Origin: Trichodesmium sp. jk18x7bins.61
Lineage (GTDB): Bacteria > Cyanobacteriota > Cyanobacteriia > Cyanobacteriales > Microcoleaceae
Assembly (NCBI GenBank): GCA_022822685.1
Contig: JAJEAQ010000128.1
Location: 1-13,600 of the forward strand
Direction: 5' to 3'
Length of the DNA: 13,600 bases
Shown: in pieces, positions 1-7,160 of the stretch
Position numbering within the stretch: position 1 is the first letter of the stretch
How the letters are laid out: the number at the start of each line of letters is the position of its first letter
The notes under the pieces: model-generated
Seen by the model: only the letters and a program-made list of their open reading frames with translations
Database searches by the model: none
What the model was told of the DNA's origin: nothing
Position numbers and translations under genes: made by a program

Positions 1-12
1 CTGGCTCCCTCT

Positions 13-51
13 GGAGTCCCTTCCCTGGCCGACCGAGGGAGTCCCTTCCCT
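13..51. repeat. 14-bp direct repeat replacing the RT YADD region
   Basis: GGAGTCCCTTCCCT occurs at 13-26 and again at 38-51, spaced 25 nt. The second copy ends exactly where recognisable RT sequence (FVIT) begins. Flanking CCCTC and GAGGGA can also pair. It looks like an insertion or rearrangement footprint. Confidence 0.6.
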
Positions 52-451
52 TTCGTAATCACAGCCAGAGACAAGGAATCATTAGAACAAGTACTTACTC
101 AGATTAAGCAATGGCTGTCAGAAAGAGGACTTGAAATAAGTGAGGAGAAGACCAGGATAGTTCATATCAGTGAAGGATTTGACTTCCTAGGGTTTAATTT
201 GCGTCATTACAATGGCAAATTGCTAATTAAACCTCAAAAAGAAAAAGTCTTAAAGTTTGGCAAAAAGATAGGGGAAACTCTATCAGAAAACAAAACAAGA
301 GAACAATCAGGAATAATCCAAAAACTAAATCCCCTTCTCCGCGGTTTTGCTAACTACTACAGAGGAACCGTTAGCAAAGAAACCTTTAGTTACATCCAAC
401 ATCGGGTGTTTCAGTACCTCTGGAGTAGGGCCAAAAGACGGCATCCCATTC

Positions 452-472
452 AGGTCGCCTGTCGCGCGACCT
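452..472. repeat. Hairpin AGGTCGC/GCGACCT at the truncation point of the RT
   Basis: A perfect 7-bp inverted repeat with a 7-nt loop (459-465) lies just after the codons for RRHP and just before the stop codon of the RT remnant. It coincides with loss of family similarity, so it may be part of a small inserted repeat or of intron domain IV. Confidence 0.5.
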
Positions 473-542
473 AAGAAAGCTCCTCAAGAGGAGGCAACAG
501 GTTCATTCTAAAAACCAAGTTAAAAGGCTGTTTGTGAGGCTG

Positions 543-576
543 GAGCGGAATGATGGGAAACTGTCACGTTCCGTTC
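543..576 (+). ncRNA. Group II intron domain V
   Basis: The 34-nt segment starts GAGCGGAA and ends CGTTCCGTTC. It forms the standard domain V hairpin: a lower stem GAGCGGAA with TTCCGTTC, an upper stem closed by a GAAA tetraloop, and the catalytic AGC triad near its 5' end (544-546). Domain V is the most conserved ribozyme element, and its form identifies the intron independently of the damaged ORF. Confidence 0.8.
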
Positions 577-624
577 AAAGGGGAGGGGAGAGAAGCAATT
601 CTTGTTGAGCCACCTCGCCACATG

Positions 625-675
625 TTTAGCTAAAGCTACATGTTTTAGCTAAAAGCGTTTTAGCTAAAGCTACAT
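625..675. repeat. Direct repeat TTTAGCTAAAGCTACAT
   Basis: A 17-bp sequence is repeated exactly at 625-641 and 659-675, with a related TTTTAGCTAAAAGC between. Each copy carries the small palindrome TTTAGCTAAA. The repeat lies just outside the inferred intron 3' end. The rest of 622-814 shows no gene. Confidence 0.6.
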
Positions 676-814
676 AAGAAAGCTCCGACTGGGGGAGGCC
701 ACCTGACCCGACATTATGTAATCTACTAAACTGACAAACCTTGTAACAAGACCATAAGGGAGGAGGAAAATCTCAGGTTATGTGTAGTTCTCTTCCCTTT
801 AGCTCAAAACATTT

Positions 815-1810
815 CTAGCGCTTTTTCAGCCAGCTAAACATGGCGCGTAAATCTTTGCCTACTGCTTCGATAGAGTGTTCCGCTTCTTGGCGACGCATAG
901 CATTGAAGACAGGTTTTCCTGTTTGGTTTTCCATGACAAATTCGCGGGCAAACTGACCAGATTGAATTTCACTTAAGATTTTTCGCATCTCAGCACGGGT
1001 TTGATCGTTAACTATGCGTGGTCCTCGACTGTAATCACCAAACTCAGCAGTATTAGAGATGCTATGACGCATATTTGCCAACCCCCCCTCAACAACGAGA
1101 TCGACTATCAGTTTGACTTCATGGAGACATTCAAAGTAAGCTAATTCTGGTTGATAACCTGCTTCTACTAGAGTCTCAAACCCAGCTTTGATTAATGCAC
1201 TAAGACCACCACAAAGAACAACTTGTTCGCCAAATAGGTCAGTTTCAGTTTCTTCTCTGAAGGTCGTTTCTAGGATACCGGCGCGGGTACCTCCGATACC
1301 TTTAGCATAAGCCATGGCGCGATCGCGAGCTTGACCAGAAGCATCTTGGAATATTGCAAACAGACAAGGTACTCCCTCTCCTTGTTCGTAGGTGCGTCTA
1401 ACTAAATGTCCAGCCCCTTTTGGTGCAACCATTACCACATCAACATTTGATGGGGGAACAATTAGGCCAAAATGAATATTAAAACCATGGGCAAAGGCTA
1501 GGATTTTTCCTTCTGTCAGATGAGGTTCTATTTCATTTTTATATACACTTTTCTGCACTTCATCTGGCAGTAGAATCATAATTAGGTCTGCTGTTTTAGC
1601 AGCTTCGTCTACTGGGTAAACATCTAAACCTGCTGCTTTTGCTTTAGTAGCAGAGTTACTACCTGAATAGAGTCCAACGATCACTTTACACCCACTATCT
1701 TTCAAGTTGAGGGCATGAGCATGGCCTTGGGAACCATAGCCAATGACTGCAATAGTTTTCTTGTTTAAGATGTCCTGGTTAGCATCGGAGTCATAGTACA
1801 TTTTAGCCAT
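815..1810 (-). CDS. ilvC: Ketol-acid reductoisomerase (NADP+), class I
   Basis: This enzyme isomerises and reduces acetolactate or acetohydroxybutyrate to the dihydroxy acids of valine, leucine and isoleucine synthesis, using NADPH and Mg2+, in the cytosol. The 331-residue length is standard for the short class I form. The N-terminal Rossmann domain has GYGSQGHA (residues 24-31). His108 lies in AHGFN. The metal ligands Asp191 and Glu195 are in ETDLFGE, Glu227 and Glu231 in FECLHE, and Ser252 in RHSISN. The start MAKMYYD has a GGAG ribosome-binding site about 10 nt upstream, which supports this ATG. The gene is intact and appears monocistronic. The pentapeptide gene upstream is on the same strand, but 286 nt away and separated by repeats. 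Confidence 0.97.
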   Translation of the reverse strand: MAKMYYDSDANQDILNKKTIAVIGYGSQGHAHALNLKDSGCKVIVGLYSGSNSATKAKAAGLDVYPVDEAAKTADLIMILLPDEVQKSVYKNEIEPHLTEGKILAFAHGFNIHFGLIVPPSNVDVVMVAPKGAGHLVRRTYEQGEGVPCLFAIFQDASGQARDRAMAYAKGIGGTRAGILETTFREETETDLFGEQVVLCGGLSALIKAGFETLVEAGYQPELAYFECLHEVKLIVDLVVEGGLANMRHSISNTAEFGDYSRGPRIVNDQTRAEMRKILSEIQSGQFAREFVMENQTGKPVFNAMRRQEAEHSIEAVGKDLRAMFSWLKKR

Positions 1811-2096
1811 ATTTTTGCGTCTCCTGTCAACAACTATGTGTTGTTTTTCCTACTACAATTCCCATCCTATCAAAATTTTACCATCCTACTTTTGACTGAG
1901 CGCTATTTGAGGTTGGGGCTGTCCGCACCTTAAGGGTAACGGACAAGAGCGAGGGGGTATGGTTATGAATTTTACCCACCACTTGAGGCGCACCACGCGC
2001 TTTCAAAAATCTAGTGGGAGACTTAAACCCTCTTCTAGCAGTACTTTTGCCTCTTGCCTCTTGCCTCTTGCTCCCCTGCAGTAGGGTGTTAAACGA
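1811..2096. other. Intergenic region upstream of ilvC with hairpin and short tandem repeats
   Basis: No ORF is visible. TGTCCG and CGGACA (1920-1945) form an inverted repeat enclosing the palindrome CCTTAAGG, without a T tract on the relevant strand. At 2047-2067 the heptamer TTGCCTC is present three times in perfect tandem, followed by a decayed fourth unit. This is the short tandem repeat type common in filamentous cyanobacteria. The ilvC promoter should lie between about 1815 and 1900; I cannot place its boxes with confidence. Confidence 0.55.
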
Positions 2097-2618
2097 TCAA
2101 TATCCATCAGGGCTAATAGTTGTATGGTCATGTTCTGCCATTGACAAATCTACTTTTTGAGCTCGAAACAAATTGCACCACCCTAATTTTGCATAATCTA
2201 ATTTGGCTCTCTCTAGATTAGCTCCCTTCATATCTCCAGATCTTAAATCTGTATCTCTGAGATCTGCATTATATAAGTTAGCTCCTAGTAAATTTACTCT
2301 AAACAAATTTGCACCACGAAGATTAGCATTACGCAAATTAGCTCTTGATAGATCCCCCTGAGTAATATTTGTATCAGATAAGTCAGCTTGATAAAGTTGA
2401 ATATCTCCCATATTTACCTCTACTAAATTACATCCTTTGAGATTGGCTTGATTCAAATTTGCATAAGGTATATAAGCTTTTGTTAAATTACAACTTTCTA
2501 AATTTATTCCTTCTAAATCAGCTTCAAACAACTCAATACTACTCAAATCAATTCCTACAAATTTTCTTTGACCATCAGCAGTTCTTGCTAGTAGTTCCTC
2601 TGCGCTCATCTTCTCCAT
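2097..2618 (-). CDS. Pentapeptide-repeat protein
   Basis: A 173-residue protein made mostly of A(D/N)LxX pentapeptides, from about residue 32 to residue 155 (for example ADLEG, ANLNQ, ANLKG, ADLSD, ANLRN, ANLRG, ADLRD, ANLER). Such repeats fold as a right-handed quadrilateral beta-helix. There is no signal peptide or membrane segment, so it is likely cytosolic. An N-terminal helical piece, MEKMSAEELLARTADGQRKF, precedes the helix; similar caps occur on many cyanobacterial pentapeptide proteins. The molecular role is not known and cannot be read from the sequence. It is transcribed divergently from the SagB-like gene at 2825 across a 206-bp spacer. An alternative start at the second Met (residue 4) is possible. 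Confidence 0.88.
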   Translation of the reverse strand: MEKMSAEELLARTADGQRKFVGIDLSSIELFEADLEGINLESCNLTKAYIPYANLNQANLKGCNLVEVNMGDIQLYQADLSDTNITQGDLSRANLRNANLRGANLFRVNLLGANLYNADLRDTDLRSGDMKGANLERAKLDYAKLGWCNLFRAQKVDLSMAEHDHTTISPDGY

Positions 2619-2824
2619 CTTAATATTTTTAGAGCTACTCGTTAGCAGTTGATAATTATCGTTTATATTACAAGTAATGAGTAAAATACCCAGATTTTGT
2701 TGGAGGAAATATATGAAGATGGCCTGATAGAAATTACTGCAATTCTAATCCTTTTTTACGATTTGTAAAATTTTCATTCATAAATGTCAAAATCATAACT
2801 ATAGGATAATTTCCAAATCAAAAT

Positions 2825-4348
2825 ATGCCAGAAGTTAAACAATCTATCGCTCAACATTACCATGAGCGGACAAAATACGACCCGGAAACAGTAGGGAGCA
2901 AAAATCGCCGGCTAGACTGGGAAAGGCAACCAATACAATTCAAAGAATATAAACTAGGGCAAAATATTGACCTCAAACCCTACCTGGAAGAAGAAACTAA
3001 TCAAGAAAAAGATTTTGAAGCAGGAGAGCGGTTGTCCAAATTATTTTTATGTAGCTATGGCTTAACTGGTAGGATATCAACAATCATGGGAAATCATTAC
3101 TTAAGAGCTGCTCCTTCTGCTGGGGGTTTGTATCCAGCAGAGGTTTATTTAATTTCCCGTGGCACATCTCTATTACCCCCTGGTCTCTATAACTATCAGG
3201 CCCAAAGTCATTCCTTACTCAGATTTTGGGACAATAGAGTCTGGTCAGAATTGCAAAATGCTTGTTTTTGGCATCCAGTCTTAGAAAATACAAAATTAGC
3301 GATCGCTATAACTGCTATTTTCTACCGCTCTGCTTGGCGTTATGAAGATCGAGCATATAGACGAATATTTTTAGATACAGGTCACTTACTAGGTAACATT
3401 GAATTAGCCTCCGCTTTCAATAACTATAGACCGCACCTAATTGGCGGTTTTACTGATGAAGCAATCAATCAGATGCTATATCTAGATACCCAAGAAGAAC
3501 AAGCGATCGCCATTGTTGCCCTAGCAGATTTACTAGATATTGAACAAAATCTGCCTCACTGGGAAACTGCTCTACCTTCTGCCACTCAAATAGACTATCC
3601 TGTCATTCCAGATGGTGAGCTACTCAAATATTTACATCAATCCACTCACATCAACTCAAATTCCCCAAAAGTACCTGCTTGGAAAACAAAAGAAACTTCA
3701 GAACACTCCGAAGACAAATATAACTTCCCATTTTGTACAAAAGTTTCCACTGTCACTCCTTCTCTCTCATGGGGCCAATACTTAGAAGCTCTCAGAAATA
3801 CAATCCTCAAACGACGTTCTACTCGTGCCTATACTGGGGAACCCATTTCATTAAAGGAAGTATTAGCTGTATTAGATTTTACTTATCAATCCCACCATTA
3901 CATTAATCAAGGATTAGATCGTAACCCTGATTATTTTGACCTCAGTTTGATCGAGACTTTTCTTGCTGTTTCTGGAGTAGATGGATTAGAAGAGGGTTGT
4001 TATTACTATGCTCCAATGGCTCAGGAACTGCGACAAATTAGGTTTAAAAATTTCCGAAAAGAGTTACATTTTCTGTGTTTAGGGCAAGAATTAGGCAGAG
4101 ATGCTGCAGTTGTATTGTTTCATACCGCCGATCTCAAAAACGCTGTAGCAAAATATGGCGATCGGGTTTACCGTTACCTTCATGCAGATGCTGGTCATCT
4201 TGGGCAAAGACTGAATTTAGGAGCTATTTATCTTGGTTTAGGTGTTAGTGGTATTGGTGGTTTCTTTGATGATCATGTCAATGAAGTCTTAGGTATTCCT
4301 GTAGATGAGGCAGTTATATACATTTCTACTTTAGGCAGACCACAATAG
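2825..4348 (+). CDS. Tandem-domain SagB-type nitroreductase/dehydrogenase
   Basis: A 507-residue flavoprotein with two copies of the SagB/ThcOx nitroreductase fold. Domain 1 covers about residues 60-240 and includes the FMN-binding-type segment RAAPSAGGLYPAEVY and the helix DTGHLLGNIELASA. Domain 2 covers about 325-505 and includes RRSTRAYTGEPISLKEVL and HADAGHLGQRLNLGAIYLG, then GIGGFFDDHVNEVLGI. A polar linker at about 262-310 joins them. SagB/McbC relatives oxidise azolines in ribosomal peptides, but those act beside a YcaO cyclodehydratase. None is encoded here, nor is a precursor peptide recognisable next to it. Tandem SagB-like proteins without YcaO are widespread in cyanobacteria and their substrates are unknown. 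No signal peptide and no clear Shine-Dalgarno are seen. The ATG fits the family start (KQSIAQHYHERTKYDPETV). Confidence 0.85.
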   Translation: MPEVKQSIAQHYHERTKYDPETVGSKNRRLDWERQPIQFKEYKLGQNIDLKPYLEEETNQEKDFEAGERLSKLFLCSYGLTGRISTIMGNHYLRAAPSAGGLYPAEVYLISRGTSLLPPGLYNYQAQSHSLLRFWDNRVWSELQNACFWHPVLENTKLAIAITAIFYRSAWRYEDRAYRRIFLDTGHLLGNIELASAFNNYRPHLIGGFTDEAINQMLYLDTQEEQAIAIVALADLLDIEQNLPHWETALPSATQIDYPVIPDGELLKYLHQSTHINSNSPKVPAWKTKETSEHSEDKYNFPFCTKVSTVTPSLSWGQYLEALRNTILKRRSTRAYTGEPISLKEVLAVLDFTYQSHHYINQGLDRNPDYFDLSLIETFLAVSGVDGLEEGCYYYAPMAQELRQIRFKNFRKELHFLCLGQELGRDAAVVLFHTADLKNAVAKYGDRVYRYLHADAGHLGQRLNLGAIYLGLGVSGIGGFFDDHVNEVLGIPVDEAVIYISTLGRPQ

Positions 4349-4460
4349 TTAAACAGGAATTTTTTCAGCATTAGGTAAAAGGAGTCAGTAGTCAGGTTCT
4401 AGCTAGTATTGATCATTTGAGGATAAGTATCTTTAATTACCAATTTCATCTAGCCTCGTT

Positions 4461-4598
4461 ATATTATGCCATGTCCGGATAATTAGTGATAAAAAACCTT
4501 TTCCCTTCTAACCTTTTCTTCCCTTCAGTTCCCACTGCCTTTTGCCCTCTGCCTTCCTTTTACCAAAGTGTAGGTATTCAACCGGACATGATATTATG
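4461..4598. mobile_element. Short non-coding element (MITE-like) with 9-bp terminal inverted repeats and 8-bp flanking duplication
   Basis: CATGTCCGG at 4470-4478 is matched by its reverse complement CCGGACATG at 4582-4590. Outside these, ATATTATG occurs directly on both sides (4461-4468 and 4591-4598), as expected of a target-site duplication, with one extra C on the left. The roughly 121-bp interior has no ORF and is pyrimidine-rich (CTTTTCCC and CTGCC runs). The structure suggests a non-autonomous transposon. The parent family is not identified. Confidence 0.6.
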
Positions 4599-4756
4599 TC
4601 TGACTGAACAACCATAACAAACCTTAGTTTATCTGAACAGGCAGAGACGTTGCATGGAATTTCACATTATGTTCAATTAATGTGACCTTATATTACAATC
4701 ATCTGACTGAGATTAGTGAGAATTTGGTCTATGGAATTACAGTAGCATGAAAACTG

Positions 4757-4769
4757 CTATAAATACTTT
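4757..4769 (+). promoter_or_regulatory. 13-bp element CTATAAATACTTT upstream of cpeZ
   Basis: The exact 13-mer CTATAAATACTTT lies 65 bp upstream of the cpeZ ATG and recurs at 6921-6933, between the HEAT lyase-like gene and cpeA. Sharing only between phycoerythrin-gene upstream regions suggests a common regulatory or promoter element. This is inference; no known factor site is matched. Confidence 0.45.
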
Positions 4770-4834
4770 GAGGCTATTGAGTGCTAAACTGTAATTTCTG
4801 AAAATGTATATATTATCAAACTACTCACAAAACC

Positions 4835-5440
4835 ATGACACAATCCTCTGTATTCGAGCAACTGAAACACCCTAATCCTCACTTGCGTGATTGAGCCATG
4901 GGGGAAATAGTCGAAACTCGCGATGAAACTACTATTCCTCGCTTGATGGAAATTTTGTCAGAAGCAGATACAGTCTATCGGCGGGCTGCAGTTAAAACAT
5001 TGGGAGCGTTCGGGACAGATTCTGTGCCATCTCTAGTTAATTCATTGCTTAATAGTGACAATGCAACGATTCGGGGTAGTTGTGCTAAAGCCTTAGCTCA
5101 AGTTGCTGTCTACTATTCTGATGTTCCCTTCCCTCTAGAGGGGATTAATGGATTGAAAACAGCGTTACATGACTCCCACCCCGTTCTTCATATTGCTGAA
5201 GCAATGGCATTAGGGGTGGTTGGTTTACCTGCTTTAGATAGCTTGATTGAGGTGCTTGACGAAACAGATGATTTGGGCTTGACAGTAGCGATCATTAATG
5301 CTATTGCTTCCATTGATCGCGATCGCGATCGGGAAGTATTAAATAAATTGGCCAATGATTCATCGGTTGATACTTATGTAAAGCAGACAGCTACTAGCGG
5401 TTGATCTCGGTTGGATATGTTCAAGTTTAAGCAAAGTTGA
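4835..5440 (+). pseudogene. cpeZ: Phycoerythrin chaperone/bilin-lyase subunit CpeZ, broken by two in-frame TGA codons
   Basis: The reading from ATG 4835 matches the HEAT-repeat protein CpeZ throughout: MTQSSVFEQLKHPNPHLRD, stop, AMGEIVETRDETTIPRL, and a C-terminal SRLDMFKF. It would total 201 codons, close to the family's roughly 205. CpeZ is a chaperone-like partner of the lyase CpeY in attaching phycoerythrobilin to phycoerythrin. The first TGA (4892-4894) sits where relatives have Arg (HLRERAMW), consistent with CGA to TGA. The second TGA (5402-5404) interrupts the expected TSALSRL, consistent with TTA or TTG to TGA. An ORF from ATG 4898 would lack the first HEAT helix and the tail. The middle is well preserved, so decay looks recent. 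In characterised loci cpeZ follows cpeY; here it is separated and lies upstream. Confidence 0.85.
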
Positions 5441-5521
5441 CACCCTCTGTGTTTCAACCAGAGGATTAAAGCCAGCGAGAAGAGCAAAGATATTAAACAA
5501 GACTTACGTAAAACTTCAATT

Positions 5522-5614
5522 ATACCAATTTGAATAATCACTGCTATAGCAAAATCCTCATAGGGATAGACTTCCAGGCAATCATTTGTAACATTCTTTT
5601 TTCACGCTTGGTAT
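5522..5614. mobile_element. MITE copy 1 (ends ATACCAATTTGAA / TTGGTAT)
   Basis: This 93-bp element is closely related to 9318-9409. They share the 5' end ATACCAATTTGAA, the block ATCACTGCTATAGCAAAA, GGGATAGACTTCCA and CATTTGTAACATTC plus a T run. The left end is ATACCAATTTGA. The right end here is partly degenerate (CGCTTGGTAT, against AATTAGTAT in the other copy) but still complements it. A 64-codon open frame starting inside it is probably spurious. Confidence 0.7.
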
Positions 5615-6020
5615 TAGAGTGGAGCAAGTATTGGCCAATTCGACAGAGATTAGCGCAGATAAAAATTAGCGATCGCGCAAAAATCATCACATCATTAACA
5701 ATAGAGTTGTCCCTAAATCGATGAACAGAATCCCCCGTAATGGTCTCTACCTATAATCTTTGATGGGCGTTGGGGTAAGGGGGAGTGACGATTAATTTGA
5801 TATAGGGACGTTCCATGGAACGTCCGTACGTACGCTAAAAGCGTATAGCTCGAGACTCGACTTTTTTTTACACAGCCATCATCAAGTTTTTTGTTGGTTG
5901 TATTTTCCTGGGGTTAAGGGAGCCGGCATTTATTATGACTCGCGCTCGTGCTTCAGCTCAAGCCAGGTACTTCATACTCCATCTATAATCTTTGATGCGT
6001 GGTTAGTGCGTTCCATATAA
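5615..6020. other. Intergenic region with palindrome and direct repeats, no gene
   Basis: No coding sequence is supported. It holds a perfect 20-bp palindrome at 5806-5825 (GGACGTTCCA and its complement), then a small TACGC/GCGTA hairpin (about 5829-5843) and eight T residues near 5863-5870. CTATAATCTTTGATG is repeated at 5751-5765 and 5983-5997, 232 bp apart, and may mark the ends of an inserted or duplicated segment. A HIP1 site lies at 5669-5676. Confidence 0.55.
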
Positions 6021-6840
6021 TTACTCTAAATTAACAACGACTCTTTCTAGTTGAGGAATGGCCAATTTAATAATCTGCTTCACATTTTCTTCTAATTCTT
6101 TTTCCCATGCTGCTTGTAACGGAGCTAAAGCATCATCAGAACGAATTTTCATCAGAGAAAGAGCTGCTGCCTTGCGGGTTTCCCTACTCGTAGGATGACT
6201 CAGTAACTCAACCAAATGGGGAACTGCTGGCCTGTAAGCTAAATTTCCCAAGACTGCTGCTGCTTCAGTGCGTACCACTTCAGACCCATCACCGAGGGCA
6301 GCTAACAGAGCCTGGAAAGCCTCCTGCCACAGCAGCCCTAACAGCAACTACTTCCGAATTAATCTCCCGATATAAATAATCTTTAGCTTTCGCCCCAATA
6401 AATGCTAAAGCCCAAGCTGCATGACCTTTAGTACTTTCTGGTTGCTCTGGTGAAGCTAAAATCTCTAACAAAACAGGTGCAGATGCTTCCCCTATTTGAG
6501 CTAGATCCCCAACCGCAGACCCTTTCATATCTTCATCATTAAGAAGAGCATGGACTAAGGGAGAAATTGTTTCTGGAGCGGCAATCAGGGTGAGGGTTTT
6601 GGCACTAGCTCGCTGTACAACGGGATTGGAGTGATTGAGGAGAGCTGGGGTCAAAAAAGGGGAGGCAGGTTGGCCAATTTTTCCGATGGTCTCAGCAAAC
6701 CCTAAGCGTACCATCCCTCGCGAATCCCCTAGACACTCTACCATTTGTTGGAGGCGATCGCTGTCATTAGGGTCAAAGGCTTTTTGGACAACATCTGCTC
6801 TAGCTGCTGCTAGAAATATATCTGTTTCTTCTGGAGACAT
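6021..6840 (-). pseudogene. HEAT-repeat phycobilin lyase-like protein (CpeF/MpeV/IaiH type), frameshifted
   Basis: Two overlapping frames together encode one HEAT-repeat protein of about 270 residues. The N-terminal part reads MSPEETDIFLAAARADVVQ and runs to VAVRAAVA. The C-terminal part resumes at EAFQALLAALGDGSEVVRTE and ends LAIPQLERVVVNLE. The frame changes near 6323-6324. The first SEVV and the next SEVV are only about 24 residues apart, while HEAT units run about 31, so a deletion of roughly 20 nt fits better than a single added base. HEAT proteins beside cpe genes are bilin lyases or their chaperones; CpeF, which acts on beta-phycoerythrin, is the best candidate, but I cannot separate it from MpeV or IaiH relatives. 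The likely start is ATG 6840. An in-frame TTG at 6882 would add 14 residues. It is divergent from cpeA. Confidence 0.7.
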
Positions 6841-6920
6841 AGCAAGATTATAAATCGACGATAAATTATGATCTACAGTCAATAATAATGTTGATTAACT
6901 TAACATTGAAGTGGGGAATA

Positions 6921-6933
6921 CTATAAATACTTT
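6921..6933 (+). promoter_or_regulatory. 13-bp element CTATAAATACTTT between the lyase-like gene and cpeA
   Basis: This is the second exact copy of the 13-mer found upstream of cpeZ. It lies 81 bp from the lyase-like ATG and about 228 bp upstream of the ancestral cpeA start, so it could serve either gene. Its role is inferred from its position only. Confidence 0.45.
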
Positions 6934-7007
6934 AGATACTACTAATAATTTTCCGTGTTTTGTTTTTTCCTGAAATCAGCTAAATGTTAATTTTTGTTAT
7001 TGATTAC

Positions 7008-7034
7008 TTGACAAATATGGAGGAGAAATAAAAT
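7008..7034 (+). promoter_or_regulatory. Possible remnant cpeBA promoter/leader with orphan Shine-Dalgarno
   Basis: TTGACA (7008-7013) and TAAAAT (7029-7034) are spaced 15 nt, shorter than ideal. A strong GGAGGAG (7019-7025) lies between them with no ORF behind it: GTGGAAGCT is followed at once by a stop. In phycoerythrin operons cpeB precedes cpeA, and no CpeB-like coding sequence exists in 6883-7160. The orphan ribosome-binding site may be what remains upstream of a deleted cpeB. Confidence 0.3.
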
Positions 7035-7160
7035 AGTGGAAGCTTGAAGTCAAAATTTATTCAAAGTAGGAATTAAGTTTTCGTTGTTTAGTTGATGGAG
7101 GAAGGCTTTCGGGCTTACTATACCTTAAGGTTGAGGTAAGACTTAGTGCCGTAATAGCTG

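Larger units (their letters stand above)
1..474 (+). pseudogene. ltrA: Group II intron reverse transcriptase/maturase fragment
   Basis: The frame encodes the C-terminal half of a group II intron reverse transcriptase. From position 52 it reads FVITARDKESLEQ, which in the family directly follows the catalytic YADD box. The late RT region follows (EKTRIVHISEGFDFLGFN), then the maturase X domain (LLRGFANYYRG, with FQYLWSRAKRRHP). The YADD residues are missing. In their place is a stretch carrying a 14-bp direct repeat (13-26 and 38-51). After RRHP the reading runs into IQVACRAT and a stop at 472-474, so the usual conserved C-terminal tail is also lost, at a small hairpin (452-472). The first internal ATG, at 199, is not a real start. 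The N-terminus lies outside the window. I read this as a dead intron-encoded protein; the family assignment is secure. Confidence 0.8.
1..621 (+). mobile_element. Group II intron, 3' part (ORF remnant, domains V and VI)
   Basis: This is the 3' portion of a bacterial group II intron cut by the window edge. It holds the C-terminal part of an intron reverse transcriptase/maturase, then a typical 34-nt domain V at 543-576. A G-rich/C-rich stretch follows that can fold as domain VI, with GGGGAGG near 580 opposite CCACCTCGCC near 610-619. The 3' boundary is put at the AC at about 620-621, since group II introns end in AY; this is an estimate. The ORF part is damaged, so the copy probably cannot move on its own, but the ribozyme 3' end looks intact. 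Confidence 0.75.

Noticed and set aside
1811..1960. Riboswitch or leucine/valine attenuator upstream of ilvC
   Set aside because: No leader peptide rich in branched-chain codons and no recognisable riboswitch core; only a small inverted repeat without a T tract.
2047..2073. CRISPR-like array
   Set aside because: The TTGCCTC units are contiguous heptamers without spacers, which is a simple tandem repeat. No CRISPR repeat-spacer pattern was seen anywhere in the window.
2825..4348. RiPP (azoline peptide) biosynthetic cluster
   Set aside because: Only the SagB-like oxidoreductase is present. No YcaO, precursor peptide, protease or transporter gene is nearby.
5530..5724. 64-codon plus-strand ORF
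   Set aside because: It starts inside a MITE copy, has no ribosome-binding site and no recognisable family, and crosses the MITE boundary. It is most likely chance.
6635..6853. 72-codon plus-strand ORF
   Set aside because: It is antisense to the clear HEAT-repeat reading on the minus strand, and its composition looks like a shadow frame.
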